From contig JAYRMR010000010.1 in NCBI GenBank assembly GCA_041912595.1, positions 45,262 to 109,261 on the forward strand: DNA of 64,000 nt. The letters are read 5' to 3'. The position numbers and the translations under genes were made by a program. This DNA is from Roseateles_B sp041912595. GTDB lineage: Bacteria; Pseudomonadota; Gammaproteobacteria; Burkholderiales; Burkholderiaceae_C. This document shows positions 52,794-60,410 of this stretch, one piece after another (position 1 is the first letter of the stretch; each line of letters opens with the position of its first letter). Under the pieces are notes generated by a model. The model searched no databases. It saw only the letters and a program-made list of their open reading frames with translations, and was not told where the DNA came from.

Positions 52794-53934
52794 TGGCAAC
52801 CTCTTTCCTAGTCAGTCGGGCGAACAGCTCCGCTACTGCAGTGGCGTTGCCAAAATCAGCCTCTCCGTAGCACGCTCCCTCGAGTTCTTCCTCACCCAGA
52901 ACGGTTTCGTTCTCGATCTTGCGCAGTTGCTTCGGCGGCTTGAAAGCCCGTCGCAAATCGGTCTCCCGAAGCGCTTCTCCTTTGCGGCTCATCTGCAGCG
53001 ATGCCAGCTGCAACAACTGTGACTTCAGTAGCCCCACAGAACCCAGGGAAAGCTGCATCAGCTGCTCCCAGATGGCGACGAGATTCGGGGCGGTGACACA
53101 CGGCCATTGCTGCTGGATCCGGCACACCGCGTCTCGGAAATCGCGCTCAGCCTTGGTGAGCTCGTCTGCTGCCCTACTTCTGGACGCAGGAATCGCATAC
53201 CGCTTGTAGTGCAGGATCGCACTTCGCCGGGCGAGCTGACCGTACTCGATCATCAGCGGAGCAATCTGATATGTGCCGATCAGCACGAGCTTGGTCTGGT
53301 GAATGTCTGCCAGGCTCTTCAGCGTATCCATGATTGCCGTGTTCTCGTTGAACCGCAGCAGATGCATCGCCTCGTCGATGACAAGCACCCGGACATTGCG
53401 ATGCTTGATGACGGTCTCCAACTCTTCACGAAGATGTGCCAAGCTCTGTCGTTGGCTTCGCAGCGCATGCAGTTCACCGTCTCGAACCTCGACGGGACGT
53501 TGCATATCCACGTACAACTCGCCCGCAGCAATCTTGATTCGCCGATAGAGCGCCTTCCACGACATGGACTTCTCGCCATTTGCAGGGGCGCACACGTAGA
53601 CGACGGGGACCTCGTGAGCTTTGCGGTTGAATGAGATCCCATTGACAAGTTGCGTCAATATCTCCTTGGCGAGCGTGGTCTTGCCGATGCCGGTGGGGCC
53701 GATGATTGAAATGATCTTGACCTCGTTTTCTGGGTCGAGCAGTTCTTCGAGTTGGTCAATCACCCGAAACAGCTCGGCGTGTTCGACCTGCAGTAATGAG
53801 AACCATCGCATTCGGCATTGCGCTGGCAGGTCCAGCATCTGCACTCGATTCATAGCCGTCAGCTGCGCGTCCGTCAGACAGGTGCCTTCGGCGTCCCCTG
53901 GGGATCCCGAAATGGCATCTTGGTTTTGGTACAT
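52786..53934 (-). CDS. tniB: TnsC/TniB-like AAA+ ATPase
   Basis: Transposition regulator that links the target selector to the transposase, 382 residues. Walker A is GPTGIGKT (79-86), Walker B is VLVIDEAMHLL (Asp187-Glu188), and the sensor-1 region is LVLIGTYQI. The C-terminal acidic tail (ENETVLGEEELEG) may contact partner proteins. The ATG at 53934 has AAGGA six bases upstream and lies 22 bases after the TnsAB stop. No frameshift is apparent, so it should be functional. Confidence 0.93.
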   Translation of the reverse strand: MYQNQDAISGSPGDAEGTCLTDAQLTAMNRVQMLDLPAQCRMRWFSLLQVEHAELFRVIDQLEELLDPENEVKIISIIGPTGIGKTTLAKEILTQLVNGISFNRKAHEVPVVYVCAPANGEKSMSWKALYRRIKIAAGELYVDMQRPVEVRDGELHALRSQRQSLAHLREELETVIKHRNVRVLVIDEAMHLLRFNENTAIMDTLKSLADIHQTKLVLIGTYQIAPLMIEYGQLARRSAILHYKRYAIPASRSRAADELTKAERDFRDAVCRIQQQWPCVTAPNLVAIWEQLMQLSLGSVGLLKSQLLQLASLQMSRKGEALRETDLRRAFKPPKQLRKIENETVLGEEELEGACYGEADFGNATAVAELFARLTRKEVANA

Positions 53935-53956
53935 GATGAGTCCTTGGCTTGTGCGC

Positions 53957-56788
53957 TTAGCGGAGATTGAACAGTGCAGCTCGGGGGGATCGGGCCTCGT
54001 TGATGGGGTCAGGCGGAGAATCCCACTCTGGCACCGGCGCACCGTGGACTTCCACCGCAGGGGGGAATGGAATGGCAGGCTTCGGAGACGAGACGCGGGC
54101 GTCCATCACTGGCGCTGGTGCAGGGGCCTCTGGCTGCCTCGCAGGATGTGCGGCTGAGATGCCCTGCAGTGCGGGGCCGAAGCCAAGCTGCGCATCGAGA
54201 TAGCAGAGCTCCATCTGCTGCAGAGCAAGGCGCTTGTCGAAGCGTTCAGGACTCAGCGTCACCATCTTGTGCTTCAGTGACTTGGCGCTGACGCCATCGC
54301 GCTTGGCATTCAATTGCATCAGTCGCTGCTGCTCACGCAGCGCGGATTCGAGCTCGTAATGGGTTCGCTGCCCCAGCCAGCGGCTGGAGTTCCCTGTCGC
54401 CGCCACCCAGCGGTCGCCCACGTTCACATAGACCACGCTGGCGTTGTACGGTTCCACTCGAACCTCAACCGTCGATCCAGGTCGCACCCGATCGAGTGCC
54501 TCATGCCGGTAGTAGATGCCGTTGACATTGACACCTCGGCCTCGAATAACCTTGCGCTTCGGGCGCTTGGCATGCGGGCAGGTCATCAGCATCATGTTCT
54601 CGTCGAGCGTGAACATTCGGCAATCACGTCGGCCCGCCTTGGCGGTACTGTGGACTTCGTACTCGTTCGGCGTCATACCTAGACTTGGGTGTGCGCGATT
54701 TGCCCGAACCTTGAACAGGTACTCCTCGGTCGCGTTGTACACCCCGGCGAGCGTCCACTCTGTCTGCCGATAGGGATCCACCGCTTTGGTCACCAGCCTC
54801 GCGTCCCGCTTCAGCATTCGCGTGTTCCCTGCCATTTCCGAAAACACCTCTTCTTCAATGGCGCCGAGCGCGCGCTCCACCATGGCGGCACCACGCGGCA
54901 TGCCCGGTGATCGAAAACGAAGCTCGACGCCATAGATGCGGCAGAAATACTCCAGCTCGTGGCTGTGAAATTCCTTGCCGTTGTCAACCACCAGCACGCG
55001 CGGCAAGCGCTGATTCCGGCGTACATAGTCCCGCATGAGCCTTAGAACGGTCCGTGCTGACGGTGGCTCGAAGCTCATGTTTAGCGCCCGGGCTTGGCAG
55101 GTATTGCTGTCGATGATGATGCTGAGCGTCGGCTTCCCGAGCCCTACCCCATCCACGCTCTTCAGCGAGATGTTGGCAATCGTGTGATCCATCTCGCAGA
55201 CCTCGTGCGGGCGCACACCATGCGTTGGGTATGCTGTGTCCAACGAGGTCACGATGGATCGCCTTTGATAGGCAGCTCGTCGACCCTCACGCTTTTGGAT
55301 GTCCTTCAGGTCGTCGCAGTAACGACAGAAGGTCTGATACGACACTGGCCGCACTGGTGCGCCCGACTCCTCCCGCGGCAGTCCTTCTGGGCTCTTGGTT
55401 CCATCTGGGGCGAGGCCGTCACACATGCCGAGATACTTGGCAAAGGCCCCCTTCTTGTTCTGCTGCTTAGCGGTGTTGTAGCCTTCCTCCACGGCCCTCT
55501 CGATAAGATTCAGATTGACGTCTGAAACACGGGGCTCTCTGTTGCCCTTGGATCGATTCCGATCCATCAGCCGCAGTAGCTGCTCGATGCGTCCAGAGAC
55601 TCCAGCGATCAACCTTCTGAAACGGCTGATGCTGCGATCAGAGAACTCTGGCGATACGCCGCGCTCGACGGCCTCAAGCTTGCGACGCCCCTTTTCGATC
55701 TCCGCCTCGGTGTAGTTGGCAAGTTGATGCGGATCCGCACTGTTACGCAGAGCCTCGCCAGTGACGGCCCCTTGCTCTAGGAGCAGTTGGATCTCTTGAA
55801 GCTGCCGCACCTCGACCTGTCCATACTTATTGACAAGCCTGACGTCCCTCTCGCCCTCAAGGTCGACCGTGTAATCCTGCCCATAGATGGTGAGCCGGCT
55901 ACCAGACCTCAGATGGAGCGTTCCTGGAATGGGCGGAGGTGGCTTAAGTGCTTGTGCGTCGACGAACCCCAAGACCTCGCGCGTAGCCCGGTTGGCACAT
56001 AGCCGAACGCTATCCGGTGAGGCCAGGTTGTCGTGTTCGAGATCGAAGTAGACGTGCTGCTCGACGATCGCTCGGTAGACGTGCTCTACAGGCACCCCGC
56101 CCGCCAGCAGTTGGTCGATCAGCACATATCCATGTTCATGCACGGGTCCTTGAACCGCATCAACTTCAGCTTGAGTCATCGGCAGCTGGCAGGCGTCCAT
56201 GTAGTCCTCAAGGAACCGCAGGTTGCCCACGAGAATCGGAGAGAGGTCGGCGGTTGAAATCAGGCGAAACTCGATGCCCAGGGAATCGAAGTAGGCTTCG
56301 GCGGCGCGGTGGTGCCAAGTGCCCCCGGTATCCCGAAAGAACTGGTAGGGGTTCTTCCGCGACTTCTCGAGCAGTTTCACCGTGTCCTTCGTCTCGATCA
56401 CGACGACTCGATCCTCGTAGATGACGAGGTAGTCAGGGGTGTATGGCTTCGTCGTAGCGCGGCTCCCGTCCTCGTGGAACACATCAGGCGAGACCTTTGG
56501 AGGCTGAGCGAAGAACACAACTACCTTGGGGTCGTGGTCGAGCTGCACGGCCAGCGCATGTTCACCACTGCGGCTTTCGAGCTTGAGCGTGGCTTTTGTC
56601 TTGCGGCTGAAGAACGTGAACGTGTTGTTCCCGCTTCGACCTTGCACTTCGCGTGACGGGCCGTTTGCCATACATGCTTCGACATAGGATCGCCCAGATT
56701 GCGGTAACCGCGCCGCGAACAGTGCTGCGTCGATTTTGTTCGCCATGGAGTGACTCGGCGTCCATGGATTGATGGCTCGCGGATTCAT
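53957..56788 (-). CDS. TnsA-TnsB fusion transposase
   Basis: Single 943-residue protein combining both strand-cleavage activities of a heteromeric Tn7-type transposase. Residues about 30-200 are TnsA-like: the PD-(D/E)xK nuclease core is YTPDYLVIYEDRVVVIETKD with Asp119, Glu132 and Lys134. Residues about 280-830 are TnsB-like: rve-type DDE triad at Asp534 (CEMDHTIAN), Asp602 (VVDNGKEF) and Glu638 (VERALGAIEEE), with the C-terminal beta-barrel (KVIRGRGVNVNGIYYRHEAL). The last 100 residues form a Pro/Ala-rich tail, possibly the TnsC-binding part. All catalytic residues are present. The ATG at 56788 overlaps the stop of a 16-codon leader ORF. Confidence 0.93.
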   Translation of the reverse strand: MNPRAINPWTPSHSMANKIDAALFAARLPQSGRSYVEACMANGPSREVQGRSGNNTFTFFSRKTKATLKLESRSGEHALAVQLDHDPKVVVFFAQPPKVSPDVFHEDGSRATTKPYTPDYLVIYEDRVVVIETKDTVKLLEKSRKNPYQFFRDTGGTWHHRAAEAYFDSLGIEFRLISTADLSPILVGNLRFLEDYMDACQLPMTQAEVDAVQGPVHEHGYVLIDQLLAGGVPVEHVYRAIVEQHVYFDLEHDNLASPDSVRLCANRATREVLGFVDAQALKPPPPIPGTLHLRSGSRLTIYGQDYTVDLEGERDVRLVNKYGQVEVRQLQEIQLLLEQGAVTGEALRNSADPHQLANYTEAEIEKGRRKLEAVERGVSPEFSDRSISRFRRLIAGVSGRIEQLLRLMDRNRSKGNREPRVSDVNLNLIERAVEEGYNTAKQQNKKGAFAKYLGMCDGLAPDGTKSPEGLPREESGAPVRPVSYQTFCRYCDDLKDIQKREGRRAAYQRRSIVTSLDTAYPTHGVRPHEVCEMDHTIANISLKSVDGVGLGKPTLSIIIDSNTCQARALNMSFEPPSARTVLRLMRDYVRRNQRLPRVLVVDNGKEFHSHELEYFCRIYGVELRFRSPGMPRGAAMVERALGAIEEEVFSEMAGNTRMLKRDARLVTKAVDPYRQTEWTLAGVYNATEEYLFKVRANRAHPSLGMTPNEYEVHSTAKAGRRDCRMFTLDENMMLMTCPHAKRPKRKVIRGRGVNVNGIYYRHEALDRVRPGSTVEVRVEPYNASVVYVNVGDRWVAATGNSSRWLGQRTHYELESALREQQRLMQLNAKRDGVSAKSLKHKMVTLSPERFDKRLALQQMELCYLDAQLGFGPALQGISAAHPARQPEAPAPAPVMDARVSSPKPAIPFPPAVEVHGAPVPEWDSPPDPINEARSPRAALFNLR

Positions 56789-56835
56789 GCGGCCCCCCGG
56801 CCCAAGAGGGAGGTGCGAGTTCTTTTCGTATTCAT
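56785..56835 (-). CDS. Upstream leader ORF of the tns operon (16 codons)
   Basis: Reads MNTKRTRTSLLGRGAA and stops in an ATGA overlap with the TnsAB start. AAAGGA lies eight bases before its ATG, a better ribosome-binding site than TnsAB itself has. It is positioned to couple or limit translation of the transposase. It may be a chance ORF, but the overlap and ribosome-binding site argue otherwise. Confidence 0.5.
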   Translation of the reverse strand: MNTKRTRTSLLGRGAA

Positions 56836-57052
56836 GCGGATTCCTTTCTGTTCTTTCTTGGGTCGGCCACGCTGGCCGTTGCTAATGACTGCCTTCTGAA
56901 CCGTCGCGACGCGGTCCTTCGCGGCGGCCTAGTAGCAGACGACTCATCCTCGCCAGAAGGTTCCACCCGATTAAGATGCGAAATGACAATAAGTTGTCAT
57001 TGATCGCGCGGCCTTTCCGGACGCGCCCTCCTTCATGAACGGGGTTGGGAAG
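56836..57052. other. Divergent control region of the tns operon and the 572-residue gene
   Basis: Holds the palindrome described separately, and a minus-strand sequence beginning TGTCATTTCGCATCTTAATC at 56988 that has the TGTCA start of many Tn7/Tn5053-type ends. A related GTCATTAGCAACG lies about 95 bases further in. The region may therefore be a transposon end, a promoter/operator, or both. Confidence 0.45.
56982..57001. promoter_or_regulatory. Inverted repeat AATGACAA-TAAG-TTGTCATT
   Basis: Perfect 8-bp arms with a 4-base spacer in AT-richer sequence between divergent genes. TTGTCA on each strand could act as a -35 element, which fits an operator overlapping two promoters; it could also be two abutting transposon-end motifs. 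Confidence 0.5.
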
Positions 57053-58771
57053 ATGAATCGGGAAGAGCTCTTGGCCTTGGTAGAAGCGTTGTCACCCGGC
57101 TGGATGCGCTTCGGAAGACGGCGGGGCCGGTATGGACGGTCAGAGCGGCTTCATGCAGAGCTCCTGGACATCGTCACGTCCGCAGGAACGAGCAAGCAGC
57201 AAGCTTCAACAATGCGCCGCGCCTTGGTGTCTGCAATCAACACCACAAGCCTCACGCTGATCGGCGACGCGGAAACAGCGATCGAAAGCCTGCACGATGC
57301 TCAGTTGAGGATTGGCCTAGAGGATCCGGCCCACGGGCAGCCCTCGGCTCAGCTCATGGCATCTGAGGTCCCACCTTTTAAGCACGCCCGCCTGGTGATT
57401 CGATTTGCTAGCGCCGTTCGAGCTCTGCCGCCTGCATCGCAGATCTGGATTGCGCGCTGGCTGGACTTGGAGGCCCTGAGACAGCGACTCCAGACTGATG
57501 CATCTAATGCGGCAGCAATGGGTGACCCCGGCCAGCGCATCGAAGCTGCGCAAGCGCTCGCCGCGCACAAAAGGACCATCGGAACTTACCGGAACTCCGC
57601 ACCAACCGCGGCGCGAGAGTTCCTCGATGTCTACCGTTTCATGGTTGGTCAATTCGCCTGGGGCGCCTGGGGATTGCCATTGCAGGCATCCGCTACGTCA
57701 ACGAACCGTGAGTTGGCCGAGATCGCAGATTGGTACGAGCGATTGCGCTCGGCCATGTACCGGCCGCTTCCGATGGATGAGGCTGCGCCAGCATCGTCTA
57801 TACGCCGATGGCGGAAGGGCTGGCGAGATTTCGAGGAATGCGGAGAGACCTTTGGATTGGTCGCCGACTGGCTTCGGGCTATGGCCTCATCTGGTCATGC
57901 CCGTCGATGCCTAGTTTGCTACAGGCACCTTGGGCCTGGGATGAAGCGATTCTGTGCTCGGCACCAGCGGACGGCGAACGCCAGACAAGATGCTCGCGAA
58001 CTGCATATCGCGGACATCTATGGTCCCGTCGTGAAGCGGCGGACCACCAAACACCCGCCCATCAACGCCATGGGATCGCCATCGGAAAAGGAAGTGCGCC
58101 GGATGGCTGAGCAGGCTAAAGCGGTGGGCATCTGCGACGAACTTGCTTGGCCGGCCGGCGGCCTTGCCTCATCACTCCGCGCCCTGTATCCGCTCATGAC
58201 ACCACCCGCTCGAGAGCAATTGCAGAACGTTTTCGTCAGGATGTTCTCGATCGCTCAGGAACCATTTGAGCAAGAGGGCGTCCTGACCTACGAAGAACAG
58301 CTTCGGCGTACCAAGCAACGGCGGGAAGCTCCCCGTTTGCTTACCCCCGCATCCTTTTTCCGCGCACTCTACAGCGCCCCGTATGCAGTGGAGTGGGCCA
58401 AAGACAGAACGCTTGGTGCGGGGCTGGACGTCGACCACCCATTCGCCCACCATGAGACGGTACTGCCAAGCAGGCTTGCACTGGACCTGATCCATCTATC
58501 AACTTGGTTGGAAGTCGATAGCCTTTTTGACCAGTTCGCCTATCTGAATCCTCTGGACGTGAAGCGGCTCAAAAAAGGCCAGCCTTTGACGGGCACACCG
58601 CCAATGTCACTTGCGCAGGTTGCCCGCGTCTTGGGGGTCAGTGCCGAGGCGGTCCGCCAAACCCTCAGACACTCCGACGGCCATGCGAGCATGAACGAGC
58701 GGCGGCAGCGTGTCATCCCCGCCCGACTGGCTGAGTTGAGGGCCAACCTCATGAATGCACGGGACACATAG
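57053..58771 (+). CDS. Unrecognised island protein with zinc-finger-like motif and C-terminal HTH
   Basis: About 572 residues, of no family known to me. A basic N-terminus (RFGRRRGRYGRSERLH) may bind nucleic acid. Cys-x2-Cys-x11-Cys-x2-His (RRCLVCYRHL...FCARH, about 284-302) is a candidate zinc site. The C-terminus has a clear helix-turn-helix, SLAQVARVLGVSAEAVRQTL (about 518-538), near a possible DNA-binding tail. I prefer the ATG at 57053, preceded by GGGGTTGGGA, to the ATG at 57035, which lacks a ribosome-binding site. It is divergent from the tns operon and of similar base composition. It may be an extra target or regulatory factor of the transposon, or cargo. It shows no TnsE resemblance. 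Confidence 0.75.
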   Translation: MNREELLALVEALSPGWMRFGRRRGRYGRSERLHAELLDIVTSAGTSKQQASTMRRALVSAINTTSLTLIGDAETAIESLHDAQLRIGLEDPAHGQPSAQLMASEVPPFKHARLVIRFASAVRALPPASQIWIARWLDLEALRQRLQTDASNAAAMGDPGQRIEAAQALAAHKRTIGTYRNSAPTAAREFLDVYRFMVGQFAWGAWGLPLQASATSTNRELAEIADWYERLRSAMYRPLPMDEAAPASSIRRWRKGWRDFEECGETFGLVADWLRAMASSGHARRCLVCYRHLGPGMKRFCARHQRTANARQDARELHIADIYGPVVKRRTTKHPPINAMGSPSEKEVRRMAEQAKAVGICDELAWPAGGLASSLRALYPLMTPPAREQLQNVFVRMFSIAQEPFEQEGVLTYEEQLRRTKQRREAPRLLTPASFFRALYSAPYAVEWAKDRTLGAGLDVDHPFAHHETVLPSRLALDLIHLSTWLEVDSLFDQFAYLNPLDVKRLKKGQPLTGTPPMSLAQVARVLGVSAEAVRQTLRHSDGHASMNERRQRVIPARLAELRANLMNARDT

Positions 58772-58807
58772 CCTCCGCAACATCATTTACCACGTCGGAA
58801 GAATGTT

Positions 58808-58813
58808 TATCAT
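58808..58813 (+). promoter_or_regulatory. -10-like TATCAT element for the RtcR-like gene
   Basis: Ends six bases before the ATG at 58820; TTTACC lies about 16 bases upstream. The transcript would be leaderless. No Shine-Dalgarno is seen. Confidence 0.4.
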
Positions 58814-58819
58814 CGTCAG

Positions 58820-60352
58820 ATGATTGGCAAGCGATGGCTCATTTCCTGGATCGGCAACGCCGACCACCAGGCCTCCGAAGGTGCGTCCGCCTCGGGGGAT
58901 GGACCCATCGCGACGGCGCTAACCCACGCACCGAGGTTTGATCGAGTCTGCCTGCTGACCAATTACCCGCATGAGCGCAGTGCCGCCTACTGTGCTTGGC
59001 TGGAGCAGCGCTGCGGCTACGAGGACGCTGCTGTGGACCTGCAGCAGATCTGCCTTCGTAGCCCGATCGACTACGCGTCAATCTATGACGAGGTCAGCAA
59101 ACACCTCAAGGACCTTGGCCTTCCTCGACCCGACATCGAACTCACCTTTCACCTGAGCCCTGGCACTCCCGCCATGGCCGCGATCTGGATCATGTTGGCG
59201 AAGACTCGCTTCCCTGCCAAATTGATCCAGACCTCGAAGGAACATGGCCTGGAGTCGGTGGACTTCTCGTTCGACCTGGCCAACGACTTCCTGCCCGAGT
59301 TCCTGCAGCGCAGTGCGGAACGAATTGAGCGATTGGCCCAAGGCCCTACGGAGGGCACTCCAGAGTTCAGCAAGATCCTTCATCAGAGTGACGCTGTGCG
59401 TCAGCAGGTGCTGCTCGCCCGTCGGATCGCCGCCCATGATGTCCCCGTCCTTATTCTCGGCGAGACCGGCACGGGCAAGGAACTCTTCGCTGAAGCCATC
59501 TGCGCCGCCAGCGAGCGCGCTGGCAAGCCCTTCGTTGCCGTCAATTGCGGAGCCATCTCGCCTGAGCTGGCCAGCTCCGAACTCTTCGGTCATGTGAAGG
59601 GGGCGTTCACTGGTGCAGTTGCCGCTCGCAAGGGGCACTTCAAGGAGGCTAGCGGCGGCACCCTATTCCTGGACGAGATTGGCGATCTCCCCCTCGAAAC
59701 CCAGGTGCGACTTCTACGCGCCCTGCAGGCCAAGGAAGTGACGCCGCTCGGTGACTCAAAGCCAGTCAAGGTCGATGTTCGGGTCATTGCCGCGACACAC
59801 CGAGATTTGGCAGCGGATGTTGCCGCAGGTCGGTTCCGAGAAGACCTGTTCCACCGCTTGGCCGTCGGCATCCTCCGCCTCCCACCGCTTCGGGAGCGCG
59901 ATGGCGACATTGCCCTGCTCGCAGACGCGTTTCTGGCCCAGATCAACGCCGACGCGCAGGGCAAGCCAGAAGCGCAAGAGAAGAAATTTTCCTCCGGCGC
60001 AAAAAATCTTCTCTCGCAACATCCTTGGCCGGGCAACATCCGAGAGCTTTACCACACGCTTCTAAGGGCTGCGATCTGGTCTTCCACTCCCGTCATTCAG
60101 GCGGAAGACCTGCAGGCCGCCCTGCTCCAAATCCAGCCGGCCGACCAAAGCCCTTTCAGCCGCCCACTGACGCAAAGCTTTGATTTGCAAGAACTTTTGG
60201 ACGACGTCTCACGCGACTACATTACCAAAGCACTCAAGCAAACCGGTGACCGAAAGACCGCCGCCGCCAAGATGCTCGGCTTCGCTAATCATCAGACCTT
60301 AGGCAACTGGATGAAGCGCTTGGGGCTGGAAACGCAGGAACAACACGACTAG
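58820..60352 (+). CDS. RtcR-like sigma-54 activator with CARF-type N-terminal domain
   Basis: Enhancer-binding protein of 510 residues. Residues 1-175 resemble the CARF domain of RtcR: WLISWIGNADH at the start, LTNYP (46-50) and HLSPGTPAMAAIWIMLAKTR (111-130), matching the ligand-loop position of RtcR. The central AAA+ domain has Walker A GETGTGKE (214-221), the sigma-54 loop GAFTGA (261-266) intact and Walker B LFLDEIGD (282-289). A FIS-type HTH is at about 475-500 (RKTAAAKMLGFANHQTLG). E. coli RtcR activates rtcBA in response to RNA ends; here the only downstream gene is hsdR with a -24/-12 promoter. The ligand is unknown. Confidence 0.9.
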   Translation: MIGKRWLISWIGNADHQASEGASASGDGPIATALTHAPRFDRVCLLTNYPHERSAAYCAWLEQRCGYEDAAVDLQQICLRSPIDYASIYDEVSKHLKDLGLPRPDIELTFHLSPGTPAMAAIWIMLAKTRFPAKLIQTSKEHGLESVDFSFDLANDFLPEFLQRSAERIERLAQGPTEGTPEFSKILHQSDAVRQQVLLARRIAAHDVPVLILGETGTGKELFAEAICAASERAGKPFVAVNCGAISPELASSELFGHVKGAFTGAVAARKGHFKEASGGTLFLDEIGDLPLETQVRLLRALQAKEVTPLGDSKPVKVDVRVIAATHRDLAADVAAGRFREDLFHRLAVGILRLPPLRERDGDIALLADAFLAQINADAQGKPEAQEKKFSSGAKNLLSQHPWPGNIRELYHTLLRAAIWSSTPVIQAEDLQAALLQIQPADQSPFSRPLTQSFDLQELLDDVSRDYITKALKQTGDRKTAAAKMLGFANHQTLGNWMKRLGLETQEQHD

Positions 60353-60358
60353 GGGAGG

Positions 60359-60376
60359 CTGGCACGGCTTTCGCAA
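60359..60376 (+). promoter_or_regulatory. Sigma-54 (-24/-12) promoter upstream of hsdR
   Basis: CTGGCACGGCTTTCGCAA: GG at 60361-60362 and GC at 60373-60374, exactly 12 bases apart, in the pattern TGGCACG-N4-TTGC with one mismatch. It begins seven bases after the stop of the sigma-54 activator. Predicted start is near 60386. Confidence 0.75.
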
Positions 60377-60410
60377 TACAAGAGGCATGAATGCCCCGAG
60401 AGCCAGCCAG

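Noticed and set aside
57053..58771. TnsE homologue
   Set aside because: The sequence does not resemble TnsE in length pattern or motifs; it has a zinc-finger-like motif and an HTH instead.
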